From contig CAKPDR010000001.1 in the NCBI GenBank assembly GCA_934149075.1, positions 1-64,000 on the forward strand: 64,000 bases of DNA, given 5' to 3'. The notes beneath the pieces were generated by a model that made no database searches, was not told the DNA's origin, and saw only the letters and a program-made list of their open reading frames with translations. This stretch comes from an uncultured Clostridia bacterium. Lineage in GTDB: Bacteria; Bacillota; Clostridia; TANB77; CAG-508. The translations under genes and the position numbers were made by a program. Every line of letters starts with the position of its first letter. The stretch's first letter is position 1. Positions 16,745 to 26,049 of the stretch are shown here, piece after piece.

Positions 16745-19132
16745 TTAATTTTCCTCCTTATATAGTTCAATTTCTATTTGCTTCATTATCCTTATATAAT
16801 TATCTAAATCATCATCAAATATTTCTTTTTTTACTTTTAATGCTGTATAACCCATATCTTGAATTACTGGTAAATTAAATATTTGTGGTTTTAATAATTG
16901 TGAATAGTCCTGTTTTATATATTCGTTTAAAATTGCCGTAATAATTTCTTTTTTATTTTCTTCTAAATTATTATAAACTTTTGACTTATATACCTTTTCA
17001 AGTCTTTCCTCTTTTGATAACGGTGGAATCTTGTATCCTAAAAGACTAATCACATCAAATTTGTCTATATTGTATCCTAATTGCAATTTCATTTTATTTA
17101 TAAATTCTGCAGATAATAATAATGTTCTTGTGAATTCATCTTTATCCGATGCCTTCATAAAAGATAAATAAAAATCATTAAATTTAGGATATTGATCTAA
17201 TATATTGTTTTTTACACAGTTATCAATATTCTCTCTTACTAGTTGTCCATTTTCATCTCTATATTGCACTATTTCATTTTCAATTTTAACTTCTTTTCCT
17301 TTTATATATGCTTTTTCAAAATGTCTTTTTTCTATTTTTGTTTGATTCGTTAAGTTTTGAGAAATTCCTTTTGGAAATCTATCTTTTTCATCTATATTCA
17401 TAACAGCAACTGCATCTCCATCAAATTCAGGATCTTCAAATTTAGTATAATTCTTTCTAAAATCTAAAATTGTAAAATGCAATTTGCTTTTCTTTTCATC
17501 ATCTATAACAAAATTTTCATTTATTCTAGTTCCCCTACCTATTGTTTGCTTAAATTCAGTCATAGAACCTATCGTTTTATCTAATACTATTATTTCACAA
17601 GTTTCACTATCAACTCCTGTTGACATCAACTTACTTGTTACTGCAATAACTGGATATTTTGTATTTGGATCTGTAAAATTTTCTAATTCAGCTTTTCCGA
17701 TTTCATCATCTCCAGTTATTTTCATAATATATTTCGGATTTTCTGCTACTAAATCTGAATTTAAATTTTTCAATTTTAAAACCATTGCATCAACATGTTC
17801 TATATTTTCGCAAAATACAATAGTTTTCGCATATCTGCAATTATTTTCTTTCATATACTCTGTGATTCTTTTAGCAACAATTTCTCGTCTTGAATCGATT
17901 GCAATAGTTCTATCAAATTCTTTTTGTTCATAAACTCTATTTTCTAATGGCTGACCATAGATATCTTTTTCATCTATTGAAGGTTTATAACCGTTTTTAT
18001 CAATATCAAGCTCAATTGAAATTACTCTATACGGAGCCAAAAATCCATCTTCAATACCTTGTTTAAGCGAATATGTATATAGCGGTTTGCCATCAGTTTC
18101 TGCACAAAAATACCCTATATTTGAGACATCTTCAGTTTCTTTAGGTGTCGCAGTAAGTCCTAATTGAGTTGCACTGCTAAAATATTCTAATATTTCATGC
18201 CAATTCGAATCTTCAGATGCTGAGCCTCTATGACATTCATCAACAATTATCATGTCAAAAAAATCTGGTGGTAATTCTTTATAAAAATCCTTTTCACTTG
18301 ATTTTAGTTGTTGATATAATGCTGTATAAATTTCATACGCAGTATCTTTTTTTATTCTATCACTTTTTATTTTAACCATAACTCCTGCTTCAACGAATGG
18401 TTTAAAATCTTTTTGCATAGTTTGATCTGCTAATACATTTCTATCAACTAAATATAAAATTTTCTTTTTGGTTTTTGATTTCCATAATCTCCATACAATT
18501 TGAAAAGCAGTAAATGTTTTTCCTGTTCCAGTTGCCATTACTAGCAACAATCTATTTTTTCCTTGCGCTATTGCTTCAATCACTCTATTAATAGCAATTC
18601 TTTGATAATAACGAGGTTTTTTAGGATTATCTCTTGTAGTATTTTCATAATAAGGTTGGTTTATTATATTTATTTCTTCCTCTGTCAATTCTTTTTCTTG
18701 TATATATCTATTCCATAATTCTTCAGCATATGGAAAATTATTAATATTCATAATTTTATTATTACCTGAAATCATATCTTGTTCAATCAAATCTTTTCCA
18801 TTGGTAGCATATGCAAACGGAATATCTAGTATATTAGCATATTCAATCACTTGTTGATAACCTTCCATTGCTGAATGTTCAATTCCTTTTGCTTCAACAA
18901 GAGCCAAAGGAATATTATTATGATAAAGTAACAAATAATCAGCTTTTTTAGGTTCTCCTCGATATACTTGTTCTCCATTTATATTAACTCTTCCCTTTGT
19001 AAAGTAATATTCCATTATAATATTTTCTGAATTATTTTTCCATCTTTCTTCAATGATAGGTGTTATATATTTTCTTTTTGTATTTTCTTCATTTTTTAAT
19101 TGTTCTTCTAAATCTTTCCCTTCAAATTCCAT
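16745..19132 (-). CDS. hsdR: Type I restriction enzyme R subunit
   Basis: 795-residue motor/nuclease subunit. The N-terminal HSDR_N nuclease has Asp65 and Glu80-x-Lys82 (ADYLLLY...LVEAKG). The SF2 helicase carries Walker A MATGTGKT (199-206), VDECH (297-301), LGLTATP and a QTIGRGTR motif VI. The C-terminal EcoEI-type domain is present. It cuts foreign DNA lacking the cognate methylation. First gene of the R-(M-S) operon; defence cargo near the left end of the element. Confidence 0.93.
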   Translation of the reverse strand: MEFEGKDLEEQLKNEENTKRKYITPIIEERWKNNSENIIMEYYFTKGRVNINGEQVYRGEPKKADYLLLYHNNIPLALVEAKGIEHSAMEGYQQVIEYANILDIPFAYATNGKDLIEQDMISGNNKIMNINNFPYAEELWNRYIQEKELTEEEINIINQPYYENTTRDNPKKPRYYQRIAINRVIEAIAQGKNRLLLVMATGTGKTFTAFQIVWRLWKSKTKKKILYLVDRNVLADQTMQKDFKPFVEAGVMVKIKSDRIKKDTAYEIYTALYQQLKSSEKDFYKELPPDFFDMIIVDECHRGSASEDSNWHEILEYFSSATQLGLTATPKETEDVSNIGYFCAETDGKPLYTYSLKQGIEDGFLAPYRVISIELDIDKNGYKPSIDEKDIYGQPLENRVYEQKEFDRTIAIDSRREIVAKRITEYMKENNCRYAKTIVFCENIEHVDAMVLKLKNLNSDLVAENPKYIMKITGDDEIGKAELENFTDPNTKYPVIAVTSKLMSTGVDSETCEIIVLDKTIGSMTEFKQTIGRGTRINENFVIDDEKKSKLHFTILDFRKNYTKFEDPEFDGDAVAVMNIDEKDRFPKGISQNLTNQTKIEKRHFEKAYIKGKEVKIENEIVQYRDENGQLVRENIDNCVKNNILDQYPKFNDFYLSFMKASDKDEFTRTLLLSAEFINKMKLQLGYNIDKFDVISLLGYKIPPLSKEERLEKVYKSKVYNNLEENKKEIITAILNEYIKQDYSQLLKPQIFNLPVIQDMGYTALKVKKEIFDDDLDNYIRIMKQIEIELYKEEN

Positions 19133-19240
19133 TAAAATTCCCCCAATAACAAATTATAAAGATTCTATTTTATTTTATACCATAAAACGACTTTTTTCTC
19201 AATAATTACACAGAAATTTAGTAAAAAAATACCAGTAATT

Positions 19241-19858
19241 TTACTTGTATGAATAATATTGTCTAGGAATCCTCGTATAGTCTTTATTATAATTTATTAT
19301 TTTTATCTTTTTTATTTTTTCAATATATAATTTATTAAATTGATTTAACTCATCTTTATTTTCTAATTCAATTCTATTAATCTCCTTTTCTATTTTATCA
19401 AATAATTTATTCAATTCATAAATAACATAAGTTAATTCCATTGTATCTAAAGAAACTAACTCGTTTCTGCAATAAAATCCCATAGCACTAAAAGAAGAAT
19501 GACCTGTTGAAAAAGCCCCATTTACATTGTGAGGTTCATGTTCATATTTATTTCTAATTCTTTTTATTTTAATAAAAGTTTTAGAATTTTCTTGCAATAT
19601 TTTTTCCAAATCGACTTCTAAAAAACTAATATAATCTTTTAATAAGCAAATGCCATCTTTTAAATTTAAAAATATGCTATTATCTTTTTTATTTTCTGTA
19701 AAAGGAATCAATCTTAATAATTCTGTAGAAAGATAAAAAAAATGTTCTTCAATTTCTTCATATTCCATAGTTTTTATCAGAAACTTAAATTGATTATTTA
19801 TTCTATCTAAAATGATAAAATATTTGTATATACTATTTATCCAATCAAATTTTTCCAT
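19241..19858 (-). CDS. HEPN-domain protein
   Basis: 205-residue all-helical protein with RNKYEH at residues 102-107, an exact RNxxxH HEPN ribonuclease signature. The flank EHEPHN resembles the Cthe_2314-type HEPN group. HEPN proteins often cleave RNA in abortive-infection or toxin systems. It lies upstream of hsdR in the same direction with a 108-nt gap, so it probably belongs to this defence cargo. No antitoxin-like partner (MNT) is adjacent. A short AT-rich hairpin at its 3' end may terminate it. Confidence 0.6.
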   Translation of the reverse strand: MEKFDWINSIYKYFIILDRINNQFKFLIKTMEYEEIEEHFFYLSTELLRLIPFTENKKDNSIFLNLKDGICLLKDYISFLEVDLEKILQENSKTFIKIKRIRNKYEHEPHNVNGAFSTGHSSFSAMGFYCRNELVSLDTMELTYVIYELNKLFDKIEKEINRIELENKDELNQFNKLYIEKIKKIKIINYNKDYTRIPRQYYSYK

Positions 19859-19934
19859 ATATTCTCCTATAATAAATTTATTTTTAATTATTTATAACAC
19901 AAAATCCCTATTTTCTCAATATTTCATCACTTCA

Positions 19935-19970
19935 AAAAATTAAAATACCAGTACAAAATTATACTGGTAC
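19935..19970 (-). terminator. Rho-independent terminator
   Basis: Perfect 8-bp stem TACCAGTA (19947-19954)/TACTGGTA (19963-19970), 8-nt loop, tail TTTTAATTTTTT on the minus strand. It ends the helix-turn-helix gene at 20056. Confidence 0.75.
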
Positions 19971-20055
19971 TACTCTTTTTTCTAATTTCACAAAATTACT
20001 TTTCACGATAAAAATTCAATATCTAAATGTTCCCCATTCATTTAGCTAACTATGA

Positions 20056-20286
20056 CTACTTATTATTTGCATATAGCTTATCAAATGCAATTTTTTCTTG
20101 TTGTTCCATATATTCATCAATGCTCTTTTTTCTAAGTAAAACTCTGCCGCCTACTCTAAAGTGTGGGATCTCGTTTCTTCTTATCATTTGACATACTAGC
20201 CAATATGAAACTCCTAAATATTTTGCAGTTTCTTCAATTGTTAAAGTAGTCCTCTCAATCTTTTCGTAACCCTCTAAATTTGGCAC
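20056..20286 (-). CDS. Excisionase-family DNA-binding protein
   Basis: About 76 residues with a HTH_17 domain (LTIEETAKYLGVSYWLVCQMIRRNEIPHFRVGGRVLLRKKSID shown in parts: TIEETAKYLGVS, HFRVGGRVLL). It binds DNA, perhaps as a second excision factor or regulator. The start is GTG at 20286 with GGAGG 7 nt upstream; earlier ATGs precede the ribosome site. It has its own GTTTGG-type promoter and terminator. Confidence 0.75.
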   Translation of the reverse strand: MPNLEGYEKIERTTLTIEETAKYLGVSYWLVCQMIRRNEIPHFRVGGRVLLRKKSIDEYMEQQEKIAFDKLYANNK

Positions 20287-20306
20287 ATTTTCACCTCCCA
20301 TATACA

Positions 20307-20337
20307 ATTATATAAGAATAGTTCCATATATCCAAAC
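20307..20337 (-). promoter_or_regulatory. Element promoter motif
   Basis: Minus-strand GTTTGG (20332-20337), 19-nt spacer, TATAAT (20307-20312), 20 nt before the GTG start of the helix-turn-helix gene. One of six copies. Confidence 0.6.
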
Positions 20338-20353
20338 CTTTTACCTAAAATAC

Positions 20354-20653
20354 TTAAATATTCCAACAAACTCTATCATTATCATTTTGAATATTACATA
20401 GACTTTTTATTTTTTCTTTTAAATACTTACCATTTTCACTAGATAATCTATTATTAACAATAGCAACATTTATTATTAAGCAAATATGATTAAATTCTTC
20501 ATTTTCAGCAATGTCATGAATAATATATTCAGGAATTTCAAAGTTTATATGCTTTTGTAAATCATTTTTTATTTTATCTATCTTTTCAATATGTTTCTTT
20601 ATAATTTCAAATTTTTCTTCAGTTATTGAATAATCTTTATTATTTTTTCTCAT
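20354..20653 (-). CDS. Hypothetical helical protein
   Basis: 99 residues, charged and helical, no signal peptide or membrane segment; not recognised. It is divergent from the XRE regulator at 20792, with a shared operator region between them, so the regulator probably controls it. It could be the effector or antirepressor partner of that regulator. Confidence 0.55.
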   Translation of the reverse strand: MRKNNKDYSITEEKFEIIKKHIEKIDKIKNDLQKHINFEIPEYIIHDIAENEEFNHICLIINVAIVNNRLSSENGKYLKEKIKSLCNIQNDNDRVCWNI

Positions 20654-20693
20654 ATTACTTTTACTCCTCCCTCTTCTAGTATTATAGCATATT

Positions 20694-20743
20694 TGCTCAT
20701 TAAAATGAATATTCTTTTGATATTTTGCTCATTTTGATGAGCA
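20694..20743. promoter_or_regulatory. Tandem operators of the XRE regulator
   Basis: A perfect palindrome TGCTCAT-TTTG-ATGAGCA at 20726-20743, and an imperfect copy TGCTCAT-TAAA-ATGAATA at 20694-20711, start to start 32 nt. They lie between the divergent genes. Confidence 0.65.
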
Positions 20744-20791
20744 TGTTTTGATTTATATTTTGCTAAAATTATTTTGAAAGGAGCCAATATT

Positions 20792-21052
20792 ATGGATTTT
20801 TCAGATTTAGTAGCCTTAAAAATCAAGGAGTTAATGAAAGAAAAAAATATAAATTCAAATCAGCTTTCTAAATTAACTGGAATTTATAGTTCTACTATTG
20901 CAATGTTTTTAACTAGAAAAAACAGAACTATTAGATTAGAAAATTTATTATATATTTGTGATGCTTTAGGAATTAAATTATCAGAATTCTTTTCAGATGA
21001 AAGATTTGACGAAGCCGAAGCAAATGAATGGAGAAAAAAGCCTGAACAATAA
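20792..21052 (+). CDS. XRE-family transcriptional regulator
   Basis: 86 residues with a Cro/C1-type helix-turn-helix (NSNQLSKLTGIYSSTIAMFL) and a short acidic tail. The ATG at 20792 has AGGAG 8 nt upstream. It is one of the rare + strand genes in the element and divergent from 20354-20653; the palindromes between them are its likely binding sites, giving autoregulation. Confidence 0.8.
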   Translation: MDFSDLVALKIKELMKEKNINSNQLSKLTGIYSSTIAMFLTRKNRTIRLENLLYICDALGIKLSEFFSDERFDEAEANEWRKKPEQ

Positions 21053-21092
21053 AAGATGTATATTATTAATTATTTAATATACATCTTTTATT
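21051..21092 (+). terminator. Terminator of the XRE gene
   Basis: 15-bp stem AAAAGATGTATATTA/TAATATACATCTTTT, beginning at the stop codon; AT-rich and likely bidirectional. Confidence 0.75.
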
Positions 21093-21122
21093 GTATCAGG
21101 ATTTTAATAATAATTTTAGGAC

Positions 21123-21163
21123 AAAAAAAATAGAGGTACAGAATTTTTAATATTCCATACCTC
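21123..21163 (-). terminator. Terminator of the adhesin gene
   Basis: Stem GAGGTACAGAAT (21133-21144)/ATTCCATACCTC (21152-21163) with a 7-nt loop and a TATTTTTTTTG tail on the minus strand. Confidence 0.85.
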
Positions 21164-21258
21164 AAACATTTAGTAAATAAAATAATAATTCAATATAAAT
21201 ATATGAACTCTAAATTATTATTTTCTCCATTATATAGTTTTTTCTCTAAATATCAATA

Positions 21259-24200
21259 CTAACAACCTGTTCTAGGAAGTTTTTTCGTTGTTTCTATTTC
21301 TTTATAATAAGTAATTGTAGTCCAATCATCTTTATCTTCAACATTAATATCTTTATAATTTCCAGATACTTTCGTGTGATTTACAAATATAAATCCATTT
21401 GGTAAATCATCCAACATATCACAGTATAATCTAGGTTGTTCAACTTCTCTGAAATCTGCTTTTACTGTTCCAAATCTAAATTCAAAGTCTGTTATGAATT
21501 CTCCCTCCTGTAATGTAGCATCTGTAAATTTCACTTCATTATTTACTAATGTACTTAAACCATCTTTTAACATTATATAATCATCGCTTAAATTAGTTTT
21601 ATACCATACAGAATATGTTAAATCTTCATTCCAAGTTCCTGTATAAATCTTATTTGCTCTTAGAGCATTTGTTGGTAATGAATCACTCCATGTAAAATTG
21701 TCTAATGCAATATTGGATTTATTATGAATATTTGAAAAATCATAGTATATACTATCTTTACTTTGAGTCTCTTTAAAGCCTTCTTTGTTAACTTCAATAT
21801 CAATATCTACATTGTCATTTTCTACTTCTACATCAACAATTTCTTGATGTTTTACTATTTCTGCTTCAAATATTTCATCTGTAAGTATATAATAATCAGG
21901 GCTTTCAACCTCTTTTAAAGTATATTTTCCTTTTAGTAGTTCTTTTGTTGTAGCTTCGCCATTCTCATCTGTAACTAAAGTATCTACTAAATTATTGTTT
22001 TCATCATATACTTCAAATTTAGCATTTTCAAGTCTTTTACCTTTTACATCTCCATTATATTGATTATCTTCTTTACTTACTTTTGTTACTCTTATATAAC
22101 CTTTTATTAGTTCATTTTCAAAAGTCAAATCAGTAATTTGGTCTTGCGTTAATGTTATTGTTTGTGGTGTTTCATTTAATAAATAATTTTCTAATGTCTT
22201 TGATTCTTGTATTGTGTATTTTTTATCTATTCTCAATCTTTTACTTGTAGCTTCTCCATTTTCATCTGTAATTAAAGTATCTACTATGTTGTTCTCTTCA
22301 TCATATATTTTAAATTCTACACCTTGTAACTTCACTTCGTTATTGTCTTTATCAACTTTTATTACTTTTACTTGTCCTTTTTTTAGTTCATTTGTAAAAG
22401 TAATATCTGTAATTTGATCTTGTGCTAATGTCACTGTTTGTGGTGTTTCATTTAATACATAATTTTCTAATGTTTTTGATTCTTGTACTGTGTATTTTTT
22501 ATCTATTCTCAATCTTTTACTTGTAGCTTCTCCGTTTTCATCTGTAATTAGAGTATCTACTAAGTTTTTATCTTCATCATATACTTTAAATTCTACACCT
22601 TTTAATTTAACTTCATTATTATCTTGATCAACTTTTATTACTTTTATTTTACCTTTCTTTAATTCATTTGTAAAAGTAACTGTTCTTATTTGTTCTGCTT
22701 CTAATGCTACTGTTTGTGGAGTATCATTTAATACATAATTTTGTAAAGTTTCTTTTTCTCTAATTGTTAGTTTTGAATAATCTCTTATTGCATATCTTGA
22801 TGTATATGCTTCTCCATTTTCATCTGTTGTTATTGTTTCTAAAATTTTTCCGTTTTCATCTAAAACATCAAATTTTACTCCTTGCAATTTTACTTCGTTA
22901 TTGTCTTTATCAACTTTTATTACTTTAACTTGACCTTTCTTTAATTCATTTTCAATAGTATTTTCTTCTGTTGTATTCCACTTAACTTCAACAGTTGTAT
23001 CTTCTGCGAGATTATACCATTTTCCTGTATTTTTTTCGATTAGTTTATAATTTCCAGTTCTTAAATTTTCAATGCTAATTTCTCCATTTACATCTGTTGT
23101 ATAAGTTCCAATTACTTTTTGAAATTCTTCTGAATATAGATCAAATTGTACATTTCCTAGTGCAATTTTGTGATTATCTTTATCTACTTTGTATATTTTT
23201 AAATTTCCTTTTTTATGATCATTTATTATATTTTGAGTAGTAGATTTGTTATACTCTACATTTACATCAAAAGTAGCTTTATTTATAACATAATTATCAT
23301 TAGTAGAAATTTCCGTTAATTTATAATTATCTTGATATAGTCCACTAAATGTTGCTAAACCATTTGAATTTGTAGTAGCATTTGCGACTACTGTTCCATC
23401 TGTCTTTGTTAATTGAAATGTTACTCCTTGTATTGGTTTTGAAGTATCGCTATCTGTTTTATTTATTTGTATTTTTCCAGTATTAGTTTTTACATTTAAT
23501 GTAGCTCTACCTACTCCATCTCCAAAAGGATCATAAGTAACTGCGTAATTTTGTGTTGCATTAATTCTTGTCTTTCCATAAAATACTGGATATGTTTTGC
23601 ATTTTCCTTGAACATTTATAATTGCATTACTTATATCTTTATTCATTGAAGATTTAGGAATTTTTAAATATACGCTTTCGCTTCCTGTAAACGAATTTGT
23701 TTGAGTTCCATTTCCGTTTGTTATTATAGATCCATTAGGTAAGTTGGCTGTTGATGTAACATTATAAGATGCCATATCAACACTACTACTAACATTAAAT
23801 TTTTGTACCCAATAATTACCTTCTTCATATATACTTCCTGAAGTTCTCATTGTAATTGTTCCATCTGAAGGTGTTTGATTTCCGTATCTTCCTATATTTA
23901 CTAGATTTACTACTGCATTTGCTATTTTTGTTCCTCTTTCATCTCCCCCACGATATCTAGTAGCAGGATCATAACCATATAAAATACTATATACTGCTTG
24001 TTTAGTTGCAACAAATGCATCATATTTGTTTTCAACTCCTAGCTCTGCTGGAGTCTTATATGGATATCCATTTATTATTGTTCTCCAAATTTGAACATTA
24101 TCTAATACTGCATCTATATCTACTGTGTAATCATCATATTCTCCCACACCTGGATATTCTTTATTCAAACAGTATGCTGGATACTCAACACCATTTTTTT

Positions 24201-24402
24201 GATATGTAACAAAAGTTGTAATTATATAATACCATCCATTTTTATCTGCATTCCAATATTGCAAGTGATATCCACAATCTCCTTTATCTTGCAAATTTGC
24301 TTCACTTATTTCTGTTGCAAATGAAAATCCACTAAATGTAGAACACAATGTTAAAATTAATAATAACATTGCTATTACTTTTTTTTCTTTTACTTTTATC
24401 AT
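21259..24402 (-). CDS. Thioester/CnaB-repeat surface adhesin ending LPRTGC
   Basis: About 1047 residues. A signal peptide (KKVIAMLLLILTLCSTFSGFSFA) leads into a thioester (TQXA-like) domain with Cys in PAYCLNKEYPG and the TKQAVYSI partner segment. Six SpaA/CnaB pilin-type repeats follow (each starting near KxxKVDKDN and containing TDENGE), then a novel C-terminal domain. It ends KKLPRTGC and stop: a sortase-like pentapeptide without the usual hydrophobic segment and basic tail. Start at ATG 24402 with AAAGAGG upstream. A sortase is encoded at 25438. Likely mediates cell contact during transfer or host adhesion. Confidence 0.8.
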   Translation of the reverse strand: MIKVKEKKVIAMLLLILTLCSTFSGFSFATEISEANLQDKGDCGYHLQYWNADKNGWYYIITTFVTYQKNGVEYPAYCLNKEYPGVGEYDDYTVDIDAVLDNVQIWRTIINGYPYKTPAELGVENKYDAFVATKQAVYSILYGYDPATRYRGGDERGTKIANAVVNLVNIGRYGNQTPSDGTITMRTSGSIYEEGNYWVQKFNVSSSVDMASYNVTSTANLPNGSIITNGNGTQTNSFTGSESVYLKIPKSSMNKDISNAIINVQGKCKTYPVFYGKTRINATQNYAVTYDPFGDGVGRATLNVKTNTGKIQINKTDSDTSKPIQGVTFQLTKTDGTVVANATTNSNGLATFSGLYQDNYKLTEISTNDNYVINKATFDVNVEYNKSTTQNIINDHKKGNLKIYKVDKDNHKIALGNVQFDLYSEEFQKVIGTYTTDVNGEISIENLRTGNYKLIEKNTGKWYNLAEDTTVEVKWNTTEENTIENELKKGQVKVIKVDKDNNEVKLQGVKFDVLDENGKILETITTDENGEAYTSRYAIRDYSKLTIREKETLQNYVLNDTPQTVALEAEQIRTVTFTNELKKGKIKVIKVDQDNNEVKLKGVEFKVYDEDKNLVDTLITDENGEATSKRLRIDKKYTVQESKTLENYVLNETPQTVTLAQDQITDITFTNELKKGQVKVIKVDKDNNEVKLQGVEFKIYDEENNIVDTLITDENGEATSKRLRIDKKYTIQESKTLENYLLNETPQTITLTQDQITDLTFENELIKGYIRVTKVSKEDNQYNGDVKGKRLENAKFEVYDENNNLVDTLVTDENGEATTKELLKGKYTLKEVESPDYYILTDEIFEAEIVKHQEIVDVEVENDNVDIDIEVNKEGFKETQSKDSIYYDFSNIHNKSNIALDNFTWSDSLPTNALRANKIYTGTWNEDLTYSVWYKTNLSDDYIMLKDGLSTLVNNEVKFTDATLQEGEFITDFEFRFGTVKADFREVEQPRLYCDMLDDLPNGFIFVNHTKVSGNYKDINVEDKDDWTTITYYKEIETTKKLPRTGC
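22130..22940 (-). repeat. Tandem CnaB-coding repeats
   Basis: Three consecutive units of roughly 250 bp, each encoding KG(Q/K)(V/I)KVIKVD...EVKL(Q/K)GV and ending LNxTPQT. The last two are nearly identical, giving potential for recombination that changes adhesin length. Boundaries approximate. Confidence 0.7.
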
Positions 24403-24420
24403 ATTACCTCTTTCCTTTCC

Positions 24421-24453
24421 CATCAAAAAAAGCACCTATAAAAGTGCCTTTTA
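24421..24453 (-). terminator. Terminator hairpin directly before adhesin start
   Basis: AAAAGGCAC/GTGCTTTTTTT (one G-U) ends 19 nt before the adhesin ATG, leaving no room for a promoter. Expression of the adhesin needs read-through. Confidence 0.7.
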
Positions 24454-24461
24454 AAATAATG

Positions 24462-24638
24462 TTAATTATCTTCATATTCTGAAAATTCAACTCCCTTAAA
24501 GTCATTTTCATCTAATACATATTCTTCATTTCTATATTTTTCTTTTGCTTTACTAATTGCTTCATTAACATTTTCTGCTTCAATTTCAACAACTCTTTGT
24601 AATAATTCTTCAATCTCAATTTTATAAATTCTTTTCAT
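24462..24638 (-). CDS. DpnD/PcfM-like small protein
   Basis: 58 residues starting MKRIYKIEIEELLQRVVEIEAEN. The ELLQR...VEIEA...AISKAKEKY...VLDENDFKGVEF pattern resembles the DpnD/PcfM C-terminal family of conjugative elements. Function unknown. ATG at 24638 with GGAGG 5 nt upstream, preferred to the GTG that touches it. Confidence 0.65.
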   Translation of the reverse strand: MKRIYKIEIEELLQRVVEIEAENVNEAISKAKEKYRNEEYVLDENDFKGVEFSEYEDN

Positions 24639-24650
24639 GTTCACCTCCCT

Positions 24651-25361
24651 TTATATTAAATAACATTCTGTTGTTATATATTGTCCATTTCTATAATAAT
24701 CTTGTGCATATATTCTTATATTTCCAAATTTCCAAGCTATTTTATCTTTCACTCTTTTTTCTGTAAATGTAAATTGTGTTGTAACTTCTGTAATTGAACT
24801 ATCTACGACGATTTCATATCCATAAAGTTTCATATCTTCTGAAGGATTGCTATTTATTATATTTCTTATTTCGGCAATCTTCTTTTCATTTATTCTATAT
24901 TCTTCAACAGGTATTTTATTATCTTCTACTACTATCTTTTCTTGTGATATATCTTTATTTATAGCAGAGCCTATATTATCATTTTTAATTTCATCTTGTT
25001 TTACTATATCTGTGTTTACTTTCTCTACAACTTGATTATTATTTTCTTGAACGATATTTTTTTGATTATTTGCTTCTTTTTTTATTGTATTTGTTACACT
25101 ATATGTAGCAACTTCTGAAACTTCTTGTTTAGTATTATTTACTTCATCTTCTATTATAGAATTATTTTCTTTTGTTTCATTAATATCTGCAATATTTAAG
25201 TCTTTTTCTTTTTCTTCAATTATAGCATTATCATTTTGAACATTTTCAAAATTTGTTACAGATAACTCTTGTTCTGATTTTTTTTCTGCATTCTGTCCCA
25301 TATAATATAAATTTACAAAGTTTCCTACTAAAATTATTAAAACTATAATTATTTTTTTCAT
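24651..25361 (-). CDS. Membrane-anchored hypothetical protein
   Basis: About 236 residues: an N-terminal hydrophobic anchor (MKKIIIVLIILVGNFVNLYYM), a long Asn/Glu/Lys-rich low-complexity stretch, then a compact C-terminal domain of about 75 residues (MKLYGYEIVVDSSITEV... to YITTECYLI). ATG at 25361 with AGGAG 9 nt upstream. First gene behind a GTTTGG-type promoter; it lies between sortase and adhesin and may help display the adhesin. Not recognised. Confidence 0.6.
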   Translation of the reverse strand: MKKIIIVLIILVGNFVNLYYMGQNAEKKSEQELSVTNFENVQNDNAIIEEKEKDLNIADINETKENNSIIEDEVNNTKQEVSEVATYSVTNTIKKEANNQKNIVQENNNQVVEKVNTDIVKQDEIKNDNIGSAINKDISQEKIVVEDNKIPVEEYRINEKKIAEIRNIINSNPSEDMKLYGYEIVVDSSITEVTTQFTFTEKRVKDKIAWKFGNIRIYAQDYYRNGQYITTECYLI

Positions 25362-25381
25362 AGTAATCATCTCCTACTATC

Positions 25382-25413
25382 ATTATAAAACCTTAATAGT
25401 AAGATCACCAAAC
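25382..25413 (-). promoter_or_regulatory. Element promoter motif
   Basis: Minus-strand GTTTGG (25408-25413), 20-nt spacer, TATAAT (25382-25387), followed by the start at 25361. One of six copies. Confidence 0.6.
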
Positions 25414-25437
25414 CCTTTTAGGAAATTTCACTAAAAT

Positions 25438-26037
25438 TTATTGTCCATAATTCATTCCATCTATAGATTCTATAGCTTGAACACATAGTCTTTTATCTTT
25501 TTGACCTGCAACACAAGTAATCAAAGTAATTCTATTATCTTCTGTTGCTCCTAAATAACTCCAGTCCTCATCATTTATTATTTTCTTTGTTGTTACTACA
25601 TATCTTTTAGTTCCATAGTTTGTTTGATAATAAATTTCACTACCTATTTTAATATTCTTTAAATTTTTAAAGAAGTCTCCATTACTTCCTGAATTATGAG
25701 AAGCTAGACCTACATTTCCCTCATAAATACTGGTTGATGGGAAGTGTCCTATTGTCCCAGATAAAGTAGTTAATTCTACGCTTTCTCTTATTGGTGCATT
25801 ATCCAGTAAAATATCAGGAATTGTTAATGTTCCTATTTCATCATTGTAATGTATAATATCTTGTTCTATATTTTCGAGTGGTGTAGCTTCTAATTCTTCA
25901 TTATCTCCAACTTCAATACTTTCTGCATTTTTATTAGCTTTATAAATTGGATATTTATATGCAAAAAAAATAACTCCTATAAGAACTATAATTGCAACTA
26001 TAACAACTGTTATTATAAATTTATTTTCTTTTTTCAT
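25438..26037 (-). CDS. Class D-like sortase
   Basis: 199-residue membrane-anchored transpeptidase that would attach LPxTG-type proteins to the wall. An N-terminal transmembrane segment (residues about 8-28) precedes the sortase fold. Catalytic residues are His114 (LASHNSG), Cys175 (TLITCVAG) and Arg183 (KRLCVQ). ATG at 26037 with GGAGG 8 nt upstream. The adhesin ending LPRTGC lies two genes downstream and is its probable substrate. Confidence 0.9.
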   Translation of the reverse strand: MKKENKFIITVVIVAIIVLIGVIFFAYKYPIYKANKNAESIEVGDNEELEATPLENIEQDIIHYNDEIGTLTIPDILLDNAPIRESVELTTLSGTIGHFPSTSIYEGNVGLASHNSGSNGDFFKNLKNIKIGSEIYYQTNYGTKRYVVTTKKIINDEDWSYLGATEDNRITLITCVAGQKDKRLCVQAIESIDGMNYGQ

Positions 26038-26049
26038 AAGCAAATCCTC

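Noticed and set aside
22130..22940. Tandem DNA repeats as a non-coding satellite
   Set aside because: They are in-frame CnaB domain repeats of the adhesin gene.
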